A DNA stretch of 16,606 nt from Pseudomonadota bacterium (GCA_018827585.1 JAHJXP010000029.1:1-16606), one strand, 5' to 3'; counted from the stretch's first letter, positions 6,802 through 14,235 are shown. Program-made: numbers and translations. The notes: generated by a model from the letters alone, not told the origin.

Positions 6802-7770
6802 ATGCAGATACAGGATGTCTTCCGCTACTTTGGAAACGACCTGAAACGGGTCGAGGAGCACATGGAGATGCATCTCCGTTCGGAAGTGCTGCTCATCCCG
6901 GAGATCATCCATCACCTGATCGACAGCGGCGGCAAGCGGTTCAGGCCGCTGCTGCTTCTGGCAACCTCGGAACTGTGCGGTTACCGCGGAGAGCGCCGCT
7001 ACCCCCTGTCGGCCGTCATCGAATTCATCCACACCGCGACCCTCCTGCACGACGATGTAATCGACCATGCGGAAACCCGGCGGGGAAAGGCTTCCGCAAA
7101 CCGGGTCTGGGGCAATGCCGCCAGCGTCCTCGTCGGAGATTTCCTCTACTCCAAGGCCTTCAAGCTGATGATCGACGATGGGAACCTGGCCATCCTCAAG
7201 CTCATCTCCACCACCACGAACACGATGTCGGAAGGGGAGGTCTTCCAACTGATGAAGGCCGGCGACGTCAACATCACCGAGAAGGAATACCTGTCGATTG
7301 TGGAGAAAAAGACCTCCATCCTCATTTCGGCGGCCTGCGCCATCGGCGCCATTCTCGGAAATACGGCCGACAGCCGGATCGAGGCTGCTACCCGCTTCGG
7401 GATGAGGCTGGGGACGGCCTTCCAGATCACGGACGACACCCTCGATTACGTGGCCAAGGAGGAGGAATTCGGCAAGGCAATCGGCCAGGACCTCAGGGAG
7501 GGGAAACTGACCCTTCCCCTCATCCGGACGATAAAGAAGTGCTCCCCGGAGGATAGGTCCCTCATCCAGTCGGGAATCGCGCAAAAGGATGAGGAGGCCA
7601 TCGCCGGGATCATGGCCCTGATCCACCGCTACGACGGCATCCCCTATGCCCTCGCCAAGGCCAAATCCTGCATCGACGAGGCAAAGGGCTTTCTGGCCCC
7701 CTTCGCCGACTCGGAAGCCAAGGCCGCGCTCTTCTCCATCGCCGACTACATCATTGCCAGACGCCTTTAG
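6802..7770 (+). CDS. ispB: Long-chain polyprenyl diphosphate synthase (octaprenyl-type)
   Basis: The 322-residue protein is a trans-prenyltransferase that elongates farnesyl or geranylgeranyl diphosphate with isopentenyl diphosphate, giving the side chain of menaquinone or another quinone. It shows GGKRFRP (43-49), which binds IPP, the first aspartate-rich motif LLHDDVIDHAETRRG (81-95) with Asp84, Asp85 and Asp88, GDFLYSKAF (112-120) and the second aspartate-rich motif FQITDDTLDY (197-206). FIHTATLLHDD with small residues (Ala79, Thr80) before the first motif is the pattern of IspB and heptaprenyl-type synthases, where the small residues leave the product channel open; a C15/C20 synthase is less likely. 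A GAGGG site 7 nt before the ATG supports the start. It is the first gene after the rightward promoter, and the peptidase gene follows 14 bp downstream. Confidence 0.92.
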   Translation: MQIQDVFRYFGNDLKRVEEHMEMHLRSEVLLIPEIIHHLIDSGGKRFRPLLLLATSELCGYRGERRYPLSAVIEFIHTATLLHDDVIDHAETRRGKASANRVWGNAASVLVGDFLYSKAFKLMIDDGNLAILKLISTTTNTMSEGEVFQLMKAGDVNITEKEYLSIVEKKTSILISAACAIGAILGNTADSRIEAATRFGMRLGTAFQITDDTLDYVAKEEEFGKAIGQDLREGKLTLPLIRTIKKCSPEDRSLIQSGIAQKDEEAIAGIMALIHRYDGIPYALAKAKSCIDEAKGFLAPFADSEAKAALFSIADYIIARRL

Positions 7771-7784
7771 GCGCCCCCGATCGT

Positions 7785-8984
7785 ATGCTCAACGAAAGCC
7801 ATCTGAATAAATACGCCGACGTGCTCCTCTGGGGATTGAAGACGGCCCGGAGAGGGCGTTTCCGGAAAAGGGACGTTATCCTTCTCCAGCACGACCGCGC
7901 CGCTCTGAGGCTCGCGGAAATCCTGTATGAGAAGATCATCGCCGCGGGGATGAACCCGATCCAGCGGGCGGGGCTCACTGTCCCGATGGAACGCGCCTTC
8001 TACGGCAAGGCCGGCGGACGGCAGTTGATCTTTCAGCCTCCGGGGGAAAAGGAACTCTGCGGAAACCTCCACGGGCGGATCTACCTCCACGCCCCGGATT
8101 CCCTGACCCACCTAAAGGACGTCCCCCCTGCCCGGATCGGCAGGGTCCTCGTCGCGCGCAAGCCGCTCCGCGACATCCTGGAGCGGCGCGAACAGGAGGG
8201 GTGTTACGGCTGGACCCTCTGCACCCTGCCGACGGAGAAACTCGCCGCACAGGCCCGCACGACGCCGGAACTCTACGCCGAACAGATCATCCGCGCCTGT
8301 TACCTCGACCGGGAAAACCCGGTCGCCGAATGGGAGGCAATCCGCAGGCAGGCGAACGCCATCAAGAAATGGCTGGGCGGCCTGAAGGCGGCCTTCTTCC
8401 ATATCGAGTCCGCCCATTGCGACCTCAGGATCACGCCGGGGGCCGAGAGGAAATGGGCCGGGGTCTCCGGGCACAACATACCGAGCTTCGAGCTTTTCGT
8501 CTCCCCGGACTGGCGCGGCGCCGAGGGGACCTACTTTGCGAACCTCCCCTCCTACCGGAGCGGCAACTATGTCGAGGGGGTGCGGCTCGTCTTTTCGAGG
8601 GGCGTCGCGACCGAGATCAGCGCCGAAACCGGCGGGGCGTTCACCGTCGCCCAGCTCCGGATGGACCCGGGGGCGGGGCGGATCGGCGAGTTCTCCCTGA
8701 CGGACCGGCGCTTTTCGCGGATCGACCGGTTCATGGCCGACACCCTCTTCGACGAAAACTTCGGCGGGGAGCACGGGAACTGCCACATCGCCGTCGGGGC
8801 GTCCTACACCGACACCTACGCCGGCGATCCCGCCGCGATGACCAGGGCGCTCAAGCGGAAGCTGGGTTTCAACGACTCGGCCCTCCACTGGGACCTGGTG
8901 AACACGGAGGCCAAGACGGTCACGGCGCACCTGACGACTGGCAAACGAATCGTCATCTACGAAGACGGCCAGTTCCGGTATTGA
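7785..8984 (+). CDS. M29-family metallo-aminopeptidase
   Basis: The 399-residue protein matches the M29 (thermophilic aminopeptidase T/AmpS) family, which removes N-terminal amino acids with two divalent metals. All expected ligands can be seen: Glu236 in NIPSFELF (231-238), Glu302 in GEFSL (301-305), His334 and Tyr341 in GNCHIAVGASY (331-341), and His368 and Asp370 in HWDLV (368-372). Length is within the family norm of about 400-415. There is no signal peptide, so it is cytoplasmic. The Shine-Dalgarno is weak (the AGG of the upstream stop region), and the 14-bp gap from ispB suggests translation by reinitiation or coupling. It ends 4 bp before repeat R4, whose first hairpin plus T-run should terminate the operon. 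The link between quinone side-chain synthesis and the peptidase is not obvious from family knowledge. Confidence 0.9.
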   Translation: MLNESHLNKYADVLLWGLKTARRGRFRKRDVILLQHDRAALRLAEILYEKIIAAGMNPIQRAGLTVPMERAFYGKAGGRQLIFQPPGEKELCGNLHGRIYLHAPDSLTHLKDVPPARIGRVLVARKPLRDILERREQEGCYGWTLCTLPTEKLAAQARTTPELYAEQIIRACYLDRENPVAEWEAIRRQANAIKKWLGGLKAAFFHIESAHCDLRITPGAERKWAGVSGHNIPSFELFVSPDWRGAEGTYFANLPSYRSGNYVEGVRLVFSRGVATEISAETGGAFTVAQLRMDPGAGRIGEFSLTDRRFSRIDRFMADTLFDENFGGEHGNCHIAVGASYTDTYAGDPAAMTRALKRKLGFNDSALHWDLVNTEAKTVTAHLTTGKRIVIYEDGQFRY

Positions 8985-8988
8985 AGTA

Positions 8989-9099
8989 TGACGACTTCGC
9001 AAAAAAGCCGCAAATCTCCCTCCCCCTTGATGGAGGGAGCATTTTTTCTCCCTCCCCCTTGACGGGGGAGGGGGAAATTTGCTTTTTACGAGAGCGTCA
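8989..9099. repeat. Intergenic inverted-repeat element, copy R4
   Basis: The left end TGACGACTTCGCAAAAAAGCC (8989-9009, slightly decayed) and right end GCTTTTTACGAGAGCGTCA (9081-9099) flank two C-rich hairpins, 9016-9039 and 9050-9072. Each is built on a CTCCCTCCCCCTTGA direct repeat. The first stem is 8 bp (CTCCCTCC/GGAGGGAG) and the second 9 bp (CCCTCCCCC/GGGGGAGGG), both perfect. The interior resembles R1, and the right end has the GAGAGCGTCA variant seen in R3. Confidence 0.8.
9016..9047 (+). terminator. Intrinsic terminator of the ispB/M29 operon, inside repeat R4
   Basis: The perfect 8-bp stem CTCCCTCC (9016-9023)/GGAGGGAG (9032-9039) with an 8-nt loop is followed after two bases by TTTTTT (9042-9047). 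It lies 31 bp past the peptidase stop codon. Confidence 0.7.
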
Positions 9100-9118
9100 A
9101 GTGTGGGGATAAATTTCC

Positions 9119-9147
9119 TTGACGGAACCTCAAGGATAAAGATAAAA
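9119..9147 (+). promoter_or_regulatory. Candidate promoter for the VKOR-DsbA gene
   Basis: TTGACG (9119-9124) is followed 17 bp later by ATAAAA (9142-9147), a weak -10; shifting one base gives GATAAA. The -35 is embedded in a perfect inverted repeat, CCTTGA (9117-9122)/TCAAGG (9130-9135), which could be an operator. The gene begins at 9187. Confidence 0.4.
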
Positions 9148-9186
9148 AATTGCCATGTCCGATGTGAATGGAGGCCCCGGAATTCA

Positions 9187-10149
9187 ATGAGGCGTTTCCT
9201 GTCCCGCAACAGACAATTGCTGACCGTCCTTCTGGCCCTGGCCGGCATCGGCATCACCCTCGCCTACATCTACTGCTACGGCGCCTGCAGCTCTCTTAGA
9301 GGGGACGTCCTGGGGGTGGACCTGAAATACCTGGGGATATTCTACATGAGCACGATTATCGTCCTTGCCCTGATGCGGAAATTTCTCCTCTGCCTGCTCC
9401 TCTTCGCCTTCGGGGCGGGCAGCGAGCTTTTTCTCATCGGCTACCAGATCCGCAGCGGCATCTACTGCCCCTACTGCCTGGCCTTCGCCGCCACGGTCTT
9501 CCTCGGCCTGGCCGTGAACTTCGAGCGGGCAAAAAAGACGCTCGCGACACTGGCCGCCGCCGGCGGCCTTGTCTTCTTCCTGCTCTTCTTTTCGGGAACG
9601 GCGAGGCCCGTCTACGCCGCCGAGTCTCCGCTGCCCGTCTTCGGCGCCGGACCCGTTCAGGTCCGGATCTACACGGACTACTTCTGCGGGCCCTGCCGAA
9701 CCGAAGAGGCGGAGGTCATGTCGCTCATTACGGAGCTCTTGGAGAAAAACCTCGTCCGCGTCACCTTCATCGACACGCCGATCCACCAGGAAACGATCCT
9801 CTATGCCGGTTATTTTCTCGCGATGGTAAATGCAAACAAGGAGTTTGCCCAGGCGGCCGCGGCCCGGGCCGCGCTCTTCGAAGCGGCGGGGAAGAAGATC
9901 GGGGAGAAGGAGGCGATGGAGGCCTTCCTGAAAAAGAAGGGCATCCCTTTCCTGCCGTTCAACACGGCGCCGGTATTCAAGATCTACGGCAACTACCTCA
10001 AGGAGGACCGGATCAACTCGACGCCGACCTGCGTCATCGTGGGCCCGAGCGGGAAACAGACCCTGCAGGGGAGCGACCAGATCCCGAAGGGTCTGCGCGA
10101 TCTGCTCGGCCTTCCCGGTCCTGCTTCATCGCGTAGGGAAGATAGTTGA
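9187..10149 (+). CDS. VKOR-DsbA fusion: membrane quinone-linked thiol oxidase with thioredoxin-fold domain
   Basis: The 320-residue protein joins a membrane domain to a periplasmic thioredoxin-fold domain. Residues 9-28, about 47-65, 66-87 and 95-112 are hydrophobic helices resembling a vitamin K epoxide reductase core: a loop cysteine pair Cys30/Cys34 (CYGACSS) and the helix-4 pair Cys94/Cys97 (YCPYC). A further helix (about 118-137) leads to a DsbA-like domain with active site Cys167-Gly-Pro-Cys170 and the cis-proline Thr279-Pro280 (STPTC). Such proteins make disulfides in exported proteins and pass electrons to quinone. The loop cysteines are closer than in the classic enzyme. The frame stays open upstream to 9079 through repeat R4, but ATG 9187 begins the natural MRRFL... 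membrane leader; its GGAGG is rather distant (about 13 nt). The 3' end overlaps the convergent NAD(P)HX repair gene by 116 bp. Confidence 0.85.
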   Translation: MRRFLSRNRQLLTVLLALAGIGITLAYIYCYGACSSLRGDVLGVDLKYLGIFYMSTIIVLALMRKFLLCLLLFAFGAGSELFLIGYQIRSGIYCPYCLAFAATVFLGLAVNFERAKKTLATLAAAGGLVFFLLFFSGTARPVYAAESPLPVFGAGPVQVRIYTDYFCGPCRTEEAEVMSLITELLEKNLVRVTFIDTPIHQETILYAGYFLAMVNANKEFAQAAAARAALFEAAGKKIGEKEAMEAFLKKKGIPFLPFNTAPVFKIYGNYLKEDRINSTPTCVIVGPSGKQTLQGSDQIPKGLRDLLGLPGPASSRREDS

Positions 10150-11635
10150 GGATGTCCTGGGCGGTGATCCCGTCCTCCCCCTTGTCCGCGGCGGCCAGGT
10201 CGCCGGAGAGCCCATGGATGAAGACTCCTTTGCGGACCGCCTCCTCCAGGGGCAGACCGAGGCCGGACATCGCTGCGATCGTCCCGGCCAGGACATCCCC
10301 CGCCCCCGCGGTCGCCATCCCGGGGTTGCCGCTCAGGTTGATGAAGACCCGCCGCTCCTGGGTCCCGATCAAAGACCGGGCGCCCTTCAGGACGATAAAT
10401 GCCCGCAGATCCGCGCAGGCATCCTGGAGGACGGGTATCCTCCCCTTTTCAATCTCAGAGACCCTTTTACCGGTGAGCCTTGACATCTCCCCCGGATGGG
10501 GGGTGAGGATCGTCGGAGCCCGCCGCCCCCGGATGATCTCCGGATGGTCGGCCAGGGCGGTGATCCCGTCGCCGTCGATGAGAAGCGGCTTCTCTATCCC
10601 GGCGGCCAGCTCCCGGACAAGCTGCTGCGTCTCCTCGGAGAGGGAGAGGCCGGGGCCGATCACCACCATATCCACGCGCCCGGCAATCGCCAGGAGGGCG
10701 TCCCTGTTCTTCAGCGACAGGCTTCCCTCCGTGGTTTCCGCCTGGGGGACAAAGACGATCTCGCTCCCCCGCGTCGCGAGGAACGGGGTCATCGACCAGG
10801 GGGCGGCAAGACGCGAATACCCGCCGCCCGCCTTCAGAAACGACATGGCGGCAAAATAAGGGGCGCCGAAATAGCCCGCGGCGCCGGCGATAAAAAGGAC
10901 GTCCCCCACCGATCCCTTGTGGGCCGTAGCCTCACGCGGCGGGAGCGGGATGAAGTCGTTGGTTTCGACCCTGATCGACTCCTCCTCGTAAAGGGAAGGG
11001 GGAAACGAGATGTGGCAGACGTGAAGCCTGCCGCCCAGAGTGCAGCCCGGGTAGAGCATGTTTCCGATCTTGGGGAGGCCGAAGGCGACGGTGTGGTCCG
11101 CCCGGACCGCCGTTCCCATAATCTCCCCTGTGTCGCCATTGACGCCGGAGGGGATGTCCAGGCTGAGGATCGGTTTACCGCTTGCGTTAATCAGGTCGAT
11201 CGCCTTTCGGTAAATGCCGCTCACCCCGCGATCGAGGCCCGTTCCGAGCAGGGCGTCGACGATCCCGTCGCAGTGGAGGACCCTCGACCGGATCGCCGCG
11301 ACATCCGAGACGCGCGCCACCTCGACGGCCAGCCTCTCGATGATCCCGAGGTTGGTCTTGGCCGCTCCCTGGAAACGTCCGGGGTCACCGAAGAGGAAGA
11401 CCAGGGGGATCCCCCCTCCGGAGAGGATGTGCCTCGCCACGACCAGGCCGTCGCCGCCGTTGTTCCCGTTCCCGCAGAAAACGGCGTGCCGCCTCCCGTC
11501 AACCCCCCACTCCCGGCAGAGCACCCGGTACGACGCCTGCCCGGCGTTCTCCATGAGGATCTCCTCCGAAACCCCCAGTTTTTCGGCGGCATGATGATCC
11601 ATCGCCCTCATCTGTTCGACGCTGCTGACCTTCAT
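10034..11635 (-). CDS. nnr: Bifunctional NAD(P)H-hydrate epimerase / ADP-dependent NAD(P)H-hydrate dehydratase
   Basis: The 533-residue protein is the fused NAD(P)HX repair enzyme (YjeF type). The N-terminal epimerase domain has MENAG (28-32), CGNGNNGGDG (54-63), a DALLGTG segment and DIPSGVNGDTG. The C-terminal ribokinase-like dehydratase domain has KGSVGDVLFIAG, ILTPHPGEMSRL, IVLKGA and the catalytic NPGMATAGAGDVLAG loop. It repairs hydrated NADH/NADPH formed by heat or side reactions. The ATG at 11635 is preferred over an upstream ATG at 11665 because GGGGGA lies about 7 nt before it and MKVSSVEQMRAMD is the usual N-terminus; 11665 falls in repeat R5. The last 28 residues, after LPYAMKQ, are Arg/Ser/Gly-rich and unlike the family; they are encoded in the antisense of the VKOR-DsbA 3' end. 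The gene is downstream of transketolase on the same strand. Confidence 0.92.
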   Translation of the reverse strand: MKVSSVEQMRAMDHHAAEKLGVSEEILMENAGQASYRVLCREWGVDGRRHAVFCGNGNNGGDGLVVARHILSGGGIPLVFLFGDPGRFQGAAKTNLGIIERLAVEVARVSDVAAIRSRVLHCDGIVDALLGTGLDRGVSGIYRKAIDLINASGKPILSLDIPSGVNGDTGEIMGTAVRADHTVAFGLPKIGNMLYPGCTLGGRLHVCHISFPPSLYEEESIRVETNDFIPLPPREATAHKGSVGDVLFIAGAAGYFGAPYFAAMSFLKAGGGYSRLAAPWSMTPFLATRGSEIVFVPQAETTEGSLSLKNRDALLAIAGRVDMVVIGPGLSLSEETQQLVRELAAGIEKPLLIDGDGITALADHPEIIRGRRAPTILTPHPGEMSRLTGKRVSEIEKGRIPVLQDACADLRAFIVLKGARSLIGTQERRVFINLSGNPGMATAGAGDVLAGTIAAMSGLGLPLEEAVRKGVFIHGLSGDLAAADKGEDGITAQDILNYLPYAMKQDREGRADRADPSGSGRSPAGSVSRSGPR

Positions 11636-11664
11636 CGTTCGTCCCCCATTGTGGGAATTAGGCA

Positions 11665-11885
11665 TGACGGCTTCGAAAAAAGTCCGGATGCTGCGTTGCG
11701 CTTCACCCGGAGCTTGTTCCGAGCGAAGCGAGGAATCTCCGGGTTTGATTCGGCTAAAGCCTCACAACCGTTGCAGCGTACGCTAAAGTACGCCTCACTC
11801 CTCAGGGTTCGCGCGCCTTGCCTGCGGAGCTTTTTACGAAGCCGTCCTAAATTCAAGGCTTTTGTGACTTTTTACGAAGTCGTCA
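11665..11885. repeat. Intergenic inverted-repeat element, copy R5 (three terminal repeats)
   Basis: The outer ends are TGACGGCTTCGAAAAAAGTC (11665-11684) and GACTTTTTACGAAGTCGTCA (11866-11885), with an internal right-type end AGCTTTTTACGAAGCCGTCC (11828-11847). The interior has an 8-bp stem, ACCCGGAG (11705-11712)/CTCCGGGT (11737-11744), and a GCGTAC/GTACGC stem. From about 11788 it parallels R3 closely (CTCAGGGTTCGCGCGCCTTG and onwards). The last three bases (11883-11885), read on the minus strand, are the TGA stop of transketolase. Confidence 0.8.
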
Positions 11886-13955
11886 AGCACGACTTCCCCG
11901 TAAGACGAGAAGCCGGCGCGCCGCGGCGGCGACCGCTTCGGCGGTGATCCCGAACTTCTCGTAGATCACCTGGTAGGGGGCGCTCGCGCCGAACCGGTCG
12001 ATCCCCACGACGGCCCCCTCCAGCCCCACGTAATGCTCCCAACCCAGACTTCTCCCCGCCTCGACCGCGACCCTCGCCCGGACGGAGGGAGGGAGGACCT
12101 GATCGCGCCACGCCTGCGGCTGGCGGTCGAAGAGCTCCCAGGAAGGCAACGAAACGACCCGGACGCGGGTCCCCTCCTCGGCCAGCGTTTTACCCGCCTC
12201 GAGGGCGATCTGGACCTCCGATCCAGTCCCGATCAGGATCGCCTCCGGCGTTCCTTCCACGGATTCCCAGAGGATGTAGCCGCCCTTCCGGAGACCGGCC
12301 GCCGGACCGAATACACTGCGATCCAGGACGGGCAGGTTCTGGCGCGTAAAGATGAGGGCCGTGGGGCCGTCTCCTCTCCCGAGTGCGACCCGCCAGGCCT
12401 CCGCCGTCTCGTTGGCATCCGCCGGCCGGATGACCGTGAGGTTGGGAATCCCCCGCAGGCTCATCAGATGCTCGACGGGCTGGTGGGTAGGCCCGTCCTC
12501 GCCGACGCCGACGCTGTCGTGGGTAAAGACGTAGATCACCCGGAGGCCCATCAGGGCGGCCAGGCGGATCGACGGCCGCATGTAATCGGCGAAGGTGAAG
12601 AAGGTCCCGGTGAAGGGGATCGCCCCCCCGTGGATCGCCATCCCGCCGGCGATCGCCGCCATCGCATGCTCCCGGACGCCGAAATGGATGTTCCGGCCGC
12701 CGTAGCCCCACTCCCCGCCGAGAGCCCCTTCCCGGCTGGCGGGCGGGTCGCCCGGCTTCTGGAAATCGCCCAGCCCCTTGAGCCAGGTGAAGGTGGAGGG
12801 ATTCAGGTCGGCCGATCCCCCCATCAGCTCCGGGATCACGGGGGCGAGCGCCTGCAGGATCGCCTCGGACGTCTTGCGCGTCGCCACGTCTTTGGTTCCC
12901 GGCCCATAGCTGGGAATCGCCGCCTCCCAGCGCGCGGGCAGATCCCCTTTCATGACCCGCTCGAATTCAGCGGCCGCCTCAGGGTGATCGACCGCATAAT
13001 GCCGCAAGGCGTCTTTCCAGACTTCATGTCTTTTCGCACTTTCGGCCGCGGCCGCGCGGAAATGCGCAAGGGCCTCCTCCGGGACGAAGAAGAGAGGGGC
13101 GAGCGGCCAGCCCAGGTTCTCCCTGGCTGCCCGGAGCTCCTCCGATCCCAGCGGGGACCCGTGGCAGGCGCTGGTGTTCTGCTTTCCCGGGGCGCCGAAA
13201 CCGATCGTCGTCCGGAGGCGAATGAGGGTGGGCCTCGAGGTTTCCGCCTTTGCCGACGCGAGGGCCGCATCCACCGCCGCGACGTCGTTCCCGTCCTCAA
13301 CGGGGATCACCTGCCAGCCGCAGGCGGCAAACCGCTGATCGCAATTTTCAGTGAAGCAGAGCGTCGTGGCCCCCGCCAGGGAGATTCGGTTGTCGTCGTA
13401 CAGCACGATGAGCTTCCCCAGGCCGAGATGGCCCGCCAGGGCGCAGGCCTCGCAGGAGAGCCCCTCCATGAGATCCCCGTCGCTGGCAAAAACATAGGTG
13501 AAATGATCCATGATCCGGTGATCGGGGCGGTTGTAGCGCGCCGCGAGATGGGCCTCCGCAATTGCCATCCCCACCGCCGCGCCGAGTCCCTGGCCGAGGG
13601 GACCGGTGGTCATCTCCGCCCCTGGCGGATGCTGCCTCTCCGGATGGCCGGGCGTCTTGCTCCCCCACTGCCGGAAGGCCTGAAGGTCTTCAAGGGAAAG
13701 GTTGTAGCCGGAAAGGTAGAGGAGGGTGTAGAGGAGCATCGAGCCGTGTCCGGCGGACAGGACGAAGCGGTCCCGGTCGTCCCACAGCGGATCGGCCGGG
13801 TTGTGCTTCAGGTGCCGCGTCCAGAGGACGTAGGCCGCCGCCGCCGCGCCCATCGGCATGCCGGGATGGCCGGACTTGGCCTTTTCAATGGCGTCCGCCG
13901 CCAGGAAACGGATCGTGTTGATGCATCGCTCGTCCAAAGTCATTCCTTCGCCCAT
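11883..13955 (-). CDS. tkt: Transketolase
   Basis: The protein of about 690 residues is a full-length transketolase, the thiamine-diphosphate enzyme that moves two-carbon ketol units in the non-oxidative pentose phosphate pathway. Visible landmarks are SGHPGMPMG (28-36, His30), SAGHGS (67-72, His70), PGHPE (102-106, His104), the ThDP/Mg2+ motif SDGDLMEG (158-165), HGSPLG, GGSADLNPS at the start of the Pyr domain, the catalytic glutamate in VREHAMAAI, and THDSVGVGEDGPTHQPVEHL. The start was set at 13955 because AGGGAGGGG lies just upstream. ATG 13943 (MTLDERCINTIRFL) is a possible alternative, and the longer frame to 14021 overlaps the promoter. The stop codon is the last trinucleotide of repeat R5. 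The NAD(P)HX repair gene follows after a 247-bp gap filled by R5 and may be read from the same transcript. Confidence 0.95.
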   Translation of the reverse strand: MGEGMTLDERCINTIRFLAADAIEKAKSGHPGMPMGAAAAAYVLWTRHLKHNPADPLWDDRDRFVLSAGHGSMLLYTLLYLSGYNLSLEDLQAFRQWGSKTPGHPERQHPPGAEMTTGPLGQGLGAAVGMAIAEAHLAARYNRPDHRIMDHFTYVFASDGDLMEGLSCEACALAGHLGLGKLIVLYDDNRISLAGATTLCFTENCDQRFAACGWQVIPVEDGNDVAAVDAALASAKAETSRPTLIRLRTTIGFGAPGKQNTSACHGSPLGSEELRAARENLGWPLAPLFFVPEEALAHFRAAAAESAKRHEVWKDALRHYAVDHPEAAAEFERVMKGDLPARWEAAIPSYGPGTKDVATRKTSEAILQALAPVIPELMGGSADLNPSTFTWLKGLGDFQKPGDPPASREGALGGEWGYGGRNIHFGVREHAMAAIAGGMAIHGGAIPFTGTFFTFADYMRPSIRLAALMGLRVIYVFTHDSVGVGEDGPTHQPVEHLMSLRGIPNLTVIRPADANETAEAWRVALGRGDGPTALIFTRQNLPVLDRSVFGPAAGLRKGGYILWESVEGTPEAILIGTGSEVQIALEAGKTLAEEGTRVRVVSLPSWELFDRQPQAWRDQVLPPSVRARVAVEAGRSLGWEHYVGLEGAVVGIDRFGASAPYQVIYEKFGITAEAVAAAARRLLVLRGSRA

Positions 13956-13992
13956 CTTGCCCCTCCCTGATCCGGAACGGATGTGATGGGGC

Positions 13993-14021
13993 ACTGTACA
14001 ACAAGACGCCCCGTTAGACAA
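13993..14021 (-). promoter_or_regulatory. Candidate promoter for transketolase
   Basis: On the minus strand, TTGTCT (14021-14016) and TACAGT (13998-13993) are 17 bp apart. Each matches four of six consensus bases. Predicted transcription begins near 13986, about 30 nt before the chosen ATG. Confidence 0.45.
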
Positions 14022-14088
14022 GAGGCTCAGTTATCCATTTTCCCAGTTGACTTTCAATAAAAACGTGCTTATGCTTTTGCCAAAATTA

Positions 14089-14231
14089 GAAGCTCTCCGC
14101 AGCAAGCTGCGGAGAATCTTCGATCCTAAAGAGGAACAAAAACATTTCGTTTTCGCTTGCTTACCCCGCGGCAAGCCACGGGGAATGTGCTCGCTAACGG
14201 ATTCAAATATTGCCGGGGCGCACCTCCGGCA
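14089..14231. repeat. Cluster of small palindromes unlike the R1-R5 family
   Basis: The 242-bp gap between hipA and tkt holds a perfect 9-bp stem, CTCCGCAGC (14095-14103)/GCTGCGGAG (14106-14114), inside GAAG/CTTC arms. A second stem is CCCCGCGG (14164-14171)/CCACGGGG (14176-14183) with one mismatch, and a third is TGCCGG (14211-14216)/CCGGCA (14226-14231). The first two share the shape 'GC-rich arm, CAAG-like loop, arm, GAAT' and look like members of one dispersed palindrome family. Nothing coding is apparent here. Confidence 0.6.
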
Positions 14232-14235
14232 GTTT

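Noticed and set aside
8989..9099. Target-site duplications flanking the R1-R5 elements
   Set aside because: I compared the bases next to both ends of R1, R3, R4 and R5 and saw no convincing direct duplication, so transposition is not shown by the sequence itself.
9079..9186. 36-codon N-terminal extension of the VKOR-DsbA frame
   Set aside because: The first part is the right end of repeat R4 and the rest overlaps the candidate promoter. The membrane leader starts naturally at MRRFL, position 9187.
8112..9257. 381-codon minus-strand frame opposite the M29 peptidase
   Set aside because: It begins inside the VKOR-DsbA coding region, crosses repeat R4 and runs antisense to the peptidase, whose metal ligands are all visible.
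1770..11885. Recurring repeats considered as a CRISPR array
   Set aside because: The copies are thousands of bases apart, inverted in pairs, and have no regular spacers or cas genes.
10496..11947. 483-codon plus-strand frame opposite the NAD(P)HX repair gene
   Set aside because: It is antisense to a clear bifunctional enzyme, reads through repeat R5, and has no domain or convincing ribosome-binding site.
12033..13970. 645-codon open frame on the plus strand opposite transketolase
   Set aside because: It is the antisense of a textbook transketolase in GC-rich DNA. The translation is low-complexity, rich in Arg, Gly, Pro and Asp, and shows no domain.
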